Source: an uncultured Muribaculaceae bacterium | Lineage (GTDB): Bacteria > Bacteroidota > Bacteroidia > Bacteroidales > Muribaculaceae | Direction: 5' to 3' | NCBI GenBank assembly: GCA_910587355.1 | Contig: CAJUKF010000011.1 | Span: 1-58,825 of the forward strand | Length of the DNA: 58,825 bases | Shown here: in pieces, positions 51,915 to 58,825 of the stretch | How positions within the stretch are numbered: the stretch's first letter is position 1 | How the letters are laid out: each line of letters starts with the position of its first letter | Program-made: the position numbers and the translations under genes | Notes under the pieces: generated by a model | What the model was told of the DNA's origin: nothing | Seen by the model: only the letters and a program-made list of their open reading frames with translations | Databases searched by the model: none

Positions 51915-53195
51915 ATGCAAACCGACAATCAGATTTTCGACCTCATCGCAGCCGAACACCGTCGCCAGAAAGACGGTATCGAGCTGATTGCTTCTGAAAA
52001 CTATGTCAGCGACGAAGTGATGCGCGCCATGGGCTCGTGTCTCACAAACAAGTATGCCGAAGGTTATCCCGGCAAGCGCTATTACGGCGGATGTCAGGTA
52101 GTCGACCAGGTTGAAGACCTTGCAATCAACCGCGTCAAGCAGCTCTTCGGAGCCGAGTATGCCAACGTGCAGCCCCACTCGGGCGCGCAGGCCAACATGG
52201 CCGTCTTCATGGCATGCCTCAAGCCCGGCGACAAGTTTATCGGCCTTAATCTCAGCCACGGCGGACACCTCAGCCACGGAAGCCCCGTCAATTTCTCAGG
52301 TCTCGTTTTCCACGCCCTTGAGTACAATGTAAGCCCTGAGACCGGACGCATTGACTATGACGCTTTCGAAGAGACTTGTCTCCGCGAGCGTCCCAAGCTG
52401 ATTGTCGGCGGTGCAAGCGCTTATTCGCGCGAATGGGATTATGCCCGCATGCGCAAGGTGGCCGACGAAATCGGCGCGATTCTCATGGTCGACATGGCAC
52501 ATCCCGCCGGACTCATCGCTGCCGGCCTACTCGAGAATCCTATCAAATATGCCCACATTGTCACCTCAACCACCCACAAGACTCTCCGTGGTCCGCGCGG
52601 CGGCATCATCCTCATGGGCAAGGACTTCGTGAATCCATGGGGCAAGACCAATCCCAAAGGCCAGCCCCGCATGATGTCGGAGCTGCTCAACTCCGCGGTA
52701 TTCCCCGGTGTACAGGGCGGCCCGCTCGAACACGTAATCGCCGGCAAGGCTGTCGCTTTCCATGAAGCGCTCCAGCCTGAATACAAGGTATACCAGACAC
52801 AGGTCCGCGACAATGCACGCGTTCTCGCGCAGGCTCTGCTCGACCTCGGCTATAATATTGTCTCCGGCGGCACCGACAATCACTGCATCCTCGTCGACCT
52901 CCGCAGCAAATTCCCCGACCTCACCGGTAAAGTGGCTGAGAAAGTGCTCGTCGCTTCCGACATCACAGCCAACAAGAACATGGTGCCCTTCGACAGCCGC
53001 TCGCCCTTCCAGACATCCGGTATCCGTCTCGGCACTCCTGCCATAACCACACGCGGCCTCAAAGAGGAACACATGGGCCTGATTGCCGAACTCATCGACA
53101 CTGTACTCTCCAACCCCGAGAGCGAGGCTAACATCGATGCTGTACGCACACGCGTCAACCAGCTCATGTCCGACCGTCCCATTTTCGCATGGTAA
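51915..53195 (+). CDS. glyA: Serine hydroxymethyltransferase
   Basis: This PLP enzyme interconverts serine and glycine with tetrahydrofolate, feeding one-carbon units. The protein has 426 residues. Motifs are ELIASENYVSDEV (about 20-32), NKYAEGYPGKRYYGG (about 45-59), HSGAQANMAVFM (about 86), VDMAHPAGLIAAG (about 193-205) and STTHKTLRGPRGG (about 219-231, Schiff-base Lys). It overlaps the ispD start by 7 bases. Confidence 0.97.
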   Translation: MQTDNQIFDLIAAEHRRQKDGIELIASENYVSDEVMRAMGSCLTNKYAEGYPGKRYYGGCQVVDQVEDLAINRVKQLFGAEYANVQPHSGAQANMAVFMACLKPGDKFIGLNLSHGGHLSHGSPVNFSGLVFHALEYNVSPETGRIDYDAFEETCLRERPKLIVGGASAYSREWDYARMRKVADEIGAILMVDMAHPAGLIAAGLLENPIKYAHIVTSTTHKTLRGPRGGIILMGKDFVNPWGKTNPKGQPRMMSELLNSAVFPGVQGGPLEHVIAGKAVAFHEALQPEYKVYQTQVRDNARVLAQALLDLGYNIVSGGTDNHCILVDLRSKFPDLTGKVAEKVLVASDITANKNMVPFDSRSPFQTSGIRLGTPAITTRGLKEEHMGLIAELIDTVLSNPESEANIDAVRTRVNQLMSDRPIFAW

Positions 53196-53917
53196 ACATC
53201 CCTGAGACAACACACAACCCGTGCCCGGGCGACAATATTTCCATAATCATTGTCGCCGCCGGTACGGGTTCGCGTTTCGGCGCCGACGTGCCCAAGCAAT
53301 TTCTTCTTCTCGACGGCAAGCCCGTGCTTCAGCATACTGTCGAGAGGTTCCGTCAGGCACTGCCAGCTGCACGCATAGTACTCGTCCTGTCACCGACAGG
53401 GCTTGAAATATGGCGCTGCCTGTGCGCCGGGCATGGCTTTCAGTCTCCCGAAACAGTAATCGGGGGTGATACCCGAAGCGAATCGGTGCACAACGCCGTT
53501 CGGCTGATTGCAAAGGATGCCGACACCCGGAGCGTGGTCATGATTCACGATGGCGCACGCCCGTTAGTCGCATCCGACATGATTCTGCGAGTAGCCCGTG
53601 CCTTCGGTGATGCCGCTGTCGAAGCTGTCGTTCCCGTCGTACCGCTCACCGAGGCCATTGCATGCTATAACACCGACGGCACATGCCGCCCCACCGACCG
53701 GGCCGCATTCCGCACGGTGCAGACACCGCAGGCTTTCCGCACTCTCATCCTCGATGACGCCTATGCCGCACTCGACGGACAGTCGATGCCCGACGACGCC
53801 GCGATTTACACTGCATTCACCGGCAAGCCGCTCCTCACAGTCGACGGAGACATCCGCAACATAAAAATCACGAATCCCGCCGACCTTGCCATTGCCGGAC
53901 TGCTTTTAAAGAAATAA
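53189..53917 (+). CDS. ispD: 2-C-methyl-D-erythritol 4-phosphate cytidylyltransferase
   Basis: This enzyme transfers CMP from CTP in the non-mevalonate isoprenoid pathway. The 242-residue protein starts inside the glyA end. IIIVAAGTGSRFGADVPKQFLLLDGKPVLQHT (about 17-48) is the CTP-binding signature with the conserved Arg and Lys. VMIHDGARPLV (about 118-128), RTVQTPQAFRT and DDAAIYTAF with a late NIKITNPADL are typical. A 14-residue N-terminal extension precedes the fold, so a later start is possible, but none is better placed. Confidence 0.93.
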   Translation: MVNIPETTHNPCPGDNISIIIVAAGTGSRFGADVPKQFLLLDGKPVLQHTVERFRQALPAARIVLVLSPTGLEIWRCLCAGHGFQSPETVIGGDTRSESVHNAVRLIAKDADTRSVVMIHDGARPLVASDMILRVARAFGDAAVEAVVPVVPLTEAIACYNTDGTCRPTDRAAFRTVQTPQAFRTLILDDAYAALDGQSMPDDAAIYTAFTGKPLLTVDGDIRNIKITNPADLAIAGLLLKK

Positions 53918-53926
53918 AATCTTACC

Positions 53927-56029
53927 GTGCTCTCGCTGCAGAATTTCGACATAACCTATGTGAAAGGCATCGGGCCGCAGAAAGCAAAACTTCTCGGCTC
54001 GGAGCTCAATTTGCATACGGCCTACGACCTCCTGCATCACTTCCCTACGGGCTATATTGACCGGAGCTGCACACACACAATCCGCGAAATCCGTCAGAAT
54101 CCCGGCGAGTATCCGCAGCTGCAGCTCCGCGGCCGTTTTGTCAGCTTCAACGTGCTTGGCGAAGGCGCGTCGATGCGCCTGATAGGCCTCTTTACCGACG
54201 GAACAGCCACACTCGACTGTGTATGGTTCAAAGGCGTCCGGGAGTTGCGGCGGCATCTTGCGGCCGGCCGGGAGTACGTAATCTTCGGCAAGCCCACCTG
54301 GTTCCGCGACATTCTGCAAATTACTCATCCCGAGGTCGACCCGCCTGAAGCAGCCGAACAGGCTCCCGAAGTCAGGGCCGTTTATCCGCTTACTGAAAAG
54401 CTCCGACAGCGCAACATAGGTTCCCGTGCCCTTCACGCTGTGATTGTAGGACTCCTGCAGTCACGCAGAGTGCCGTTTCACGATACCCTTCCGCCATCGG
54501 TAGTGCAGTCACTCGGCCTTATGAGTCTCGACGAGGCAATCCGCAACATCCACGTGCCGCAGTCTCCCGAAAAACTCGAGCGCGCACGCCTCAGACTGAA
54601 ATTCGAGGAGCTGTTTTATATCCAGACCGATATGCTCATGCGCTCACGTCAGCGCAAAAGTGCCATTCAGGGCTTCATGATGCCGCACGTAGGCCGTTGG
54701 TTCAATGATTTTTACTACAATTGCCTGCCTTTCGAACTGACAGGCGCGCAGAAACGTGTAATCAAGGAAATACGTGCCGACATAATGTCGGGCCGGCAGA
54801 TGAACCGCCTCGTACAGGGCGACGTAGGCTCCGGCAAAACTCTCGTGGCGCTCATGTGCATGCTCCTTGCCATAGACAACGGATATCAGGCATGTCTTAT
54901 GGCTCCAACCGAAATCCTCGCCACACAGCATTTCGAGACAATATCGGAGCTCGCCGCAAAAATCGGCCTCAATGTCAAGCTGCTCACAGGCTCCACCAGG
55001 GCAAAACAGCGTCGCCTAATCGACGAAGGTCTCCGCGACGGCTCAATCCATATCCTTGTGGGAACTCACGCCGTGATTGAGGATAAGGTTGTCTTCCGCA
55101 ACCTCGGATTCGTCGTCATCGACGAACAGCACCGGTTCGGCGTGGCACAGCGGGCGAAATTGTGGAAAAAAAGCGTTGTGCCGCCTCATGTGCTCGTAAT
55201 GACCGCTACTCCTATACCACGCACTCTCGCCATGACCGTATATGGCGACCTCGATGTATCGGTGATTGACGAACTCCCGCCCGGACGCAAACCCGTCAAC
55301 ACGGTGCTCCGCTTCGACGAGCAGCGCGAACGCGTCCGCAAAGGCATCATGGCACAGCTCGAAGCAGGCCATCAGGTATACATCGTATACCCTCTTGTCG
55401 AGGAAAACGAAAAACTCGACCTCCGCAGTGTAACGGAGGGTTACGAAGCCGCGCAGGAGATTTTCAAGCCATACGAGGTGACCCTCGTCCACGGCCGCAT
55501 GAAGCCGGCCGAAAAAGATGCATCCATGCAGCGTTTTGCCTCCGGCCAGGCATCAGTGCTTGTCGCCACCACGGTAATCGAGGTCGGCGTAAACGTGCCC
55601 AATGCCACCACAATGGTGATTGAGAATGCCGAACGCTTCGGTCTCTCACAGCTGCATCAGCTCCGCGGACGCGTTGGCCGTGGTGCCGACCGCTCGCACT
55701 GCATTCTCATGTCGAAGCACCAAATCAGCGCCGACACACGCAAGCGCCTCGAACTCATGACTTCGACTACCGACGGATTTGTAATCGCCGAAGCCGATAT
55801 GGAGATGCGCGGCCCCGGCGATATTGAAGGCACCGCTCAGAGCGGCCTGCCTTTTGAACTCAAGATTGCAAATCTTGCCCGTGACGGACAAATCATCCAC
55901 ATGGCGCGCAAGGCCGCCGAGGCGTTCCTCGACTCAGACCCGGCGCTGTCGCTGTCCGAGAACAGTTATTTTGCCCGTGCGCTTGCGGCCATGGTAAGCC
56001 GAAGCACCGACTGGTCGCGTATCAGTTGA
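53927..56029 (+). CDS. recG: ATP-dependent DNA helicase RecG
   Basis: RecG remodels stalled replication forks and Holliday junctions. This is a full-length 700-residue protein from a GTG start 9 bases after ispD. The N-terminal wedge/OB part includes YVKGIGPQKAKLLGSEL (about 10-26) and a DYxHxxPTGYxDR-like block. Helicase motifs are QGDVGSGKTLVAL (I, about 301-313), DEQHRFG (II, about 398), MTATPIPRT (III, about 425-433), GTHAVIED, VATTVIEVGVNVPNAT (V) and QLRGRVGRG (VI, about 578-586). It ends in a convergent 8-base overlap with the dehydrogenase gene. Confidence 0.96.
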   Translation: MLSLQNFDITYVKGIGPQKAKLLGSELNLHTAYDLLHHFPTGYIDRSCTHTIREIRQNPGEYPQLQLRGRFVSFNVLGEGASMRLIGLFTDGTATLDCVWFKGVRELRRHLAAGREYVIFGKPTWFRDILQITHPEVDPPEAAEQAPEVRAVYPLTEKLRQRNIGSRALHAVIVGLLQSRRVPFHDTLPPSVVQSLGLMSLDEAIRNIHVPQSPEKLERARLRLKFEELFYIQTDMLMRSRQRKSAIQGFMMPHVGRWFNDFYYNCLPFELTGAQKRVIKEIRADIMSGRQMNRLVQGDVGSGKTLVALMCMLLAIDNGYQACLMAPTEILATQHFETISELAAKIGLNVKLLTGSTRAKQRRLIDEGLRDGSIHILVGTHAVIEDKVVFRNLGFVVIDEQHRFGVAQRAKLWKKSVVPPHVLVMTATPIPRTLAMTVYGDLDVSVIDELPPGRKPVNTVLRFDEQRERVRKGIMAQLEAGHQVYIVYPLVEENEKLDLRSVTEGYEAAQEIFKPYEVTLVHGRMKPAEKDASMQRFASGQASVLVATTVIEVGVNVPNATTMVIENAERFGLSQLHQLRGRVGRGADRSHCILMSKHQISADTRKRLELMTSTTDGFVIAEADMEMRGPGDIEGTAQSGLPFELKIANLARDGQIIHMARKAAEAFLDSDPALSLSENSYFARALAAMVSRSTDWSRIS

Positions 56030-56978
56030 CGCGGTTCTGCACGCGGCCTTCGGCGTAAGCCTTCAGATTTTCAAAAGCTATTTCAAAAAGCCGCTCGCGG
56101 GCTTCGGACGATGCCCACGCTATATGAGGCGTTATGAAGCAGTTGCGTGCGCCCACAAGCGGACACTCGGCCTCGGGCGGCTCATTGCAGAGCACATCAA
56201 GCCCGGCAGCGAATATCCGTCCTTCGTTGAGCGCATCGGCAAGCGCCGCCTCGTCGACAAGCGGACCTCGCGCAGTATTAATCAGAATTGCCGACGGCTT
56301 CATCAGCGACAGTCTGCGTGCATCGGCCATATTGCGGGTGCTGTCGGTGAGCGGACAGTGCAGACTCACCACATCGGCAGTCGCAAAGAGCTCGTCCAGC
56401 TCCATTTTCACATATTCCTCCGGCAGCTCCGCCTGAGATTTCGACGTATACACGGCCACTTTCATGCCCAGTGCCGATGCAATCGCTGCGACTGCAGCTC
56501 CTATATGCCCGAGCCCGACAATACCCATGGTCTTGCCGGCAAGTTCATGCCACTCCTGCAGACGGTAACTGAAATCGAGCGAACGGCACCACCGTCCCGA
56601 AGCATTTTCTCGCGCGTATTCCTCCACCCTGTTGGTAATCGCAAGCAGAAGCGCGAACACCTGCTGTGCCACCGAACGCGTGCTGTACGACGGTATGTTC
56701 GTCACCGCCACGCCGGCAGCGGCGGCAGCTTTCACGTCCACTATATTATATCCCGTGGCCAGCACCCCGATATATCGCAGGCCCGGCAATTTGGCTATTG
56801 TAGCGGCACTCAGCGGCACTTTGTTGGTGAGCACGGCATCCGCCCCGGCACACCTCTCAACAATTTCGCTCTCGTCAGTGCGGTCATACACTTCAAAGTC
56901 GCCGAGCGACGCGAATCGCGCCCATCTGGCATCATCGGGCGCATAGACTGTATTGCAGTCGAGACAAACTGTTTTCAT
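56022..56978 (-). CDS. D-2-hydroxyacid dehydrogenase, NAD-dependent
   Basis: The ATG at 56978 gives 318 residues (MKTVCLDCNTVY); the in-frame Met seven codons earlier is less likely. GIVGLGHIGAAVAAIA (about 144-159) is the Rossmann dinucleotide loop. The catalytic triad lies in LINTARGPLVDEAAL (Arg, about 231), the following Glu region and TPHIAWASSEARER (His, about 282). YIGVLATGYNIVD (about 70) is the substrate loop. It resembles glycerate/hydroxypyruvate or phosphoglycerate-like dehydrogenases without an ACT domain; the substrate cannot be fixed. It overlaps recG convergently and is followed by nothing on its strand. Confidence 0.9.
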   Translation of the reverse strand: MKTVCLDCNTVYAPDDARWARFASLGDFEVYDRTDESEIVERCAGADAVLTNKVPLSAATIAKLPGLRYIGVLATGYNIVDVKAAAAAGVAVTNIPSYSTRSVAQQVFALLLAITNRVEEYARENASGRWCRSLDFSYRLQEWHELAGKTMGIVGLGHIGAAVAAIASALGMKVAVYTSKSQAELPEEYVKMELDELFATADVVSLHCPLTDSTRNMADARRLSLMKPSAILINTARGPLVDEAALADALNEGRIFAAGLDVLCNEPPEAECPLVGARNCFITPHIAWASSEARERLFEIAFENLKAYAEGRVQNRVN

Positions 56979-57001
56979 AGTATAATCCTGAAAAAGCACA
57001 G

Positions 57002-57045
57002 CCCGGAGACACCGCCGAGAGCATCAGCAGGCATCCGGGCCGTGG
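57002..57045 (-). terminator. Terminator-like stem after prs
   Basis: On the minus strand GCCCGGA and TCCGGGC pair around a 26-base loop and lead to TGTGCTTTTTC, about 25 bases after the prs stop. Confidence 0.5.
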
Positions 57046-57065
57046 TATCGTGTTATATCAGTAAT

Positions 57066-58010
57066 TTATTTGATAAGATACTGCGAGGATATCGAGCGGT
57101 TCGAATGAACGCGGTTGATAGTGTCGGCGAACAGACGGGCTACCGAAATAATGGTGCACTTGCTGCACTCGTGGTTATAGGGAATCGAGTTGGTGAAGAT
57201 TATTTCAGAGAGGCCGCAGTCCTGCACGCGTTGGGTGGCGGGGTCGCTCATAATGGCGTGCGACGCAAGGGCGCGCACCGACTTGGCACCGTTCTCGAGC
57301 ATGAGGTTGGCTGCCTTGGTGATTGTACCGGCCGTATCGACCATATCATCGACAAGAATCACGTTCTTATCCTTCACATCGCCGATAACGGTCATCTTGG
57401 CAACGACATTTGCTTTGGCACGCTGCTTGTGGCACAGAACCAGAGGCACATCGAGATACTTGGCATAGCTGTTGGCACGCTTTGCACCGCCTACATCAGG
57501 TGTGGCAATCACCATATCCTCGAGATTGAGGCTCTGGATGTAGGGAATGAAAACCGACGAAGCATAGAGGTGGTCGAGAGGAACATTGAAGAAGCCCTGA
57601 ATCTGGTCGGCATGAAGGTCCATGGTAATCACACGGTCAACACCGGCTGCAGTCAGCATATCGGCCACAAGTTTGGCGGCAATCGAAACACGGGGCTTGT
57701 CCTTGCGGTCCTGACGCGCCCAGCCGAAGTAAGGCATTACGGCTATCACGGTCTTGGCAGAAGCGCGTTTTGCCGCATCAATCATCAGGAGGAGCTCCAT
57801 GAGGTTGTCGCAGTTGGGGAAAGTGCTCTGTACGAGATAGACCTCGCAGCCGCGCACCGATTCCTCGAACGATACTTCAAATTCACCGTCGGCGAAATGT
57901 TCGATTTTCATAGAGCCGAGCTCTACACCGAGTTCTTTACAGATTTCCTCGGCCATGTAGCGCGACTTAGTGCCCGAAAAAATCTTGAAAGGGGGAAGGG
58001 ATGAATCCAT
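57066..58010 (-). CDS. prs: Ribose-phosphate pyrophosphokinase
   Basis: The enzyme makes PRPP from ribose-5-phosphate and ATP for nucleotide, His, Trp and NAD synthesis. The ATG at 58010 (MDSSLPPFKIFSGTKSRYMAEEI) gives 314 residues, the usual length; in-frame sequence further upstream overlaps the previous gene's tail. EHFADGEFEVSFEESVRG (about 37-54), YFGWARQDRKDKPRVSIAAKLVADML (about 98-123), VITMDLHADQIQGFF (about 131-145) and VDDMVDTAGTITKAA (about 221-235, PRPP loop) are intact. It lies 14 bases after the GH13 gene on the same strand. Confidence 0.95.
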   Translation of the reverse strand: MDSSLPPFKIFSGTKSRYMAEEICKELGVELGSMKIEHFADGEFEVSFEESVRGCEVYLVQSTFPNCDNLMELLLMIDAAKRASAKTVIAVMPYFGWARQDRKDKPRVSIAAKLVADMLTAAGVDRVITMDLHADQIQGFFNVPLDHLYASSVFIPYIQSLNLEDMVIATPDVGGAKRANSYAKYLDVPLVLCHKQRAKANVVAKMTVIGDVKDKNVILVDDMVDTAGTITKAANLMLENGAKSVRALASHAIMSDPATQRVQDCGLSEIIFTNSIPYNHECSKCTIISVARLFADTINRVHSNRSISSQYLIK

Positions 58011-58024
58011 TGCGAAATGATTTA

Positions 58025-58825
58025 CTATTTGTTGGATTGGTTTTTCTTGTTCTTGGCTGTTTTCGGCTTTACGGCCCCTTTCGGAGCTGCCTTGCGGAGC
58101 AAAGGGCGCGGAGACTCTATGCGGTTCCGGCTGAGCTTCCATATTGCCGCTCCGTGGGCCCGTACTTTTGTGGAGAAAGGTGTGGAGGAGGAGAAATTCT
58201 TCGGTTCGACAGCGCCTCCGAGAAGTTCCCGCGCTCCCTGGTCAACACCTTCGGGGAGGTCGAGGAAACTGAAAGCGTGCGCAGGTATGTTTATGCCCAT
58301 TTCGGCATCGCTGTCTGAAAAATTGACAGCAATAAGCAAAATGTCATCTCCGCTACAACGTAGAAATGCGTAGTGGCGGTGAGGATTTAAAGCCGGATTC
58401 TCGTAATTCACGTACATGAGGTCGAAAAACGACCCCTCGGCGATTGCAACCTCAGAATTCGCCAGATTGAGAATCTGCGAATACACGCTCCGCAGTCTGC
58501 GTTCATCGTCGGTGAGCGCTCCGCGGCATTTGCCGTGATTGAGCCACCGGCGTACGCTCGACACGCTCCAGTAATCGAATATGGTGGTGCGGCCATCGTG
58601 TCCGCTGAAACCTTCGGCATCGGCGCCCGGCTCCCCGAGTTCCTGTCCGAAGTATATCATCATCGGCCCCGTCGACATCATCGTGCTCACCACAAGCGAC
58701 GGTATCGCACGCCACGGGTCACCGGCGTAAAAAGTCGATGCGAATCGCTGCTCGTCGTGGTTCTCAAGGAAATTGAGCATCCTGGGCTGTATGCCATCTA
58801 TGGTCTGCCAGCAGTTGGTAAGCAT
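58025..58825 (-). CDS. GH13 alpha-amylase-family enzyme, 3' part only
   Basis: The gene runs off the right edge, so only the last 266 residues are seen. MLNFLENHDEQRF (about 15-27) is conserved region IV of GH13 barrels with its NHD triad. IPSLVVSTMMSTGPMMIYFGQELGE is the end of the (beta/alpha)8 barrel, followed by SVSSVRRWLNHG and a C-terminal beta-sandwich. The last 25 residues (LLRKAAPKGAVKPKTAKNKKNQ) form an unusual Lys/Ala/Pro-rich tail. It probably hydrolyses or transfers alpha-glucans; specificity lies in the missing N-terminal part. Confidence 0.88.
   Translation of the reverse strand: MLTNCWQTIDGIQPRMLNFLENHDEQRFASTFYAGDPWRAIPSLVVSTMMSTGPMMIYFGQELGEPGADAEGFSGHDGRTTIFDYWSVSSVRRWLNHGKCRGALTDDERRLRSVYSQILNLANSEVAIAEGSFFDLMYVNYENPALNPHRHYAFLRCSGDDILLIAVNFSDSDAEMGINIPAHAFSFLDLPEGVDQGARELLGGAVEPKNFSSSTPFSTKVRAHGAAIWKLSRNRIESPRPLLRKAAPKGAVKPKTAKNKKNQSNK

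Noticed and set aside
56124..58004. Plus-strand open frame of 626 codons
   Set aside because: It runs antisense across the dehydrogenase and prs genes, both of which have full family motifs. The translation has no domain and is rich in His/Arg/Gly as expected of a GC-rich shadow frame.

Overview
The window reads as a chromosome segment of a gut-type Bacteroidales bacterium, most likely Muribaculaceae or a close relative. This is inferred from content and signals, not from a database match. Supporting signals are Bacteroidetes-type promoters (-7 box TAnnTTTG, e.g. 8384-8391, 33640-33647, 49049-49056), few recognisable Shine-Dalgarno sites, and families typical of the order: DUF4301, DUF5063, an Hmu haem operon, BspA-type LRR protein, GH2 beta-galactosidase, oxaloacetate decarboxylase-like protein and Bacteroides-type integrase and mobilisation genes. 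Most of the window is fairly GC-rich. The stretches 29.3-33.6 kb and 36-47 kb are visibly AT-richer and look acquired.

Layout. 0-1.1 kb is decay: a truncated IS4-type transposase beside a frameshifted NlpE-like lipoprotein gene. 1.1-5.8 kb is a minus-strand housekeeping run: DUF4301, gmk, nadD, DUF5063 and an M18 aminopeptidase. 5.9-8.4 kb holds a solitary AAA ATPase with palindromes upstream of its promoter, and a PI-PLC-like exported protein. 8.6-10.5 kb is an OadA-like carboxyltransferase/biotin carrier protein. 10.6-13.1 kb is a small NRPS-like cluster (adenylation enzyme with a one-base frameshift, GNAT, esterase). Threonine aldolase, a glycerophosphodiesterase and a ZIP transporter follow.

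16.2-24.7 kb is a haem-utilisation operon: calycin-like lipoprotein, HmuR TonB receptor, CobN-like HmuS, HmuT, ExbB-like HmuU and DUF2149 HmuV. HmuR and the ExbB-like protein would move porphyrin across the outer membrane, and HmuS is the candidate demetallation enzyme. A Pro/Asn-rich secreted protein and beta-galactosidase follow.

29.3-33.6 kb is a restriction-modification island: Vsr repair nuclease, two C5-cytosine methyltransferases and, between them, a DUF3883 (PD-(D/E)xK-like) putative restriction enzyme. A secreted beta-propeller-like protein with a T9SS-like tail follows.

35.9-47.3 kb looks like an integrated mobilisable element. From left to right on the minus strand it carries arsC, permease, thioredoxin, permease, arsG, arsF and arsR, then relaxase, MobC, a candidate oriT, primase, helicase, a small RhuM-like protein and a tyrosine integrase. 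Matching sequence pairs at both ends are candidate att and arm sites. The cargo should give arsenic resistance, including to aromatic arsenicals. It is controlled by ArsR, for which two matching operator palindromes are visible.

47.4-58.8 kb returns to chromosome: LRR protein, fabG, pyrB-pyrI-flavin reductase, glyA-ispD-recG, a D-2-hydroxyacid dehydrogenase, prs and the 3' part of a GH13 alpha-amylase-like gene cut by the window edge. No rRNA, tRNA or CRISPR array was recognised.
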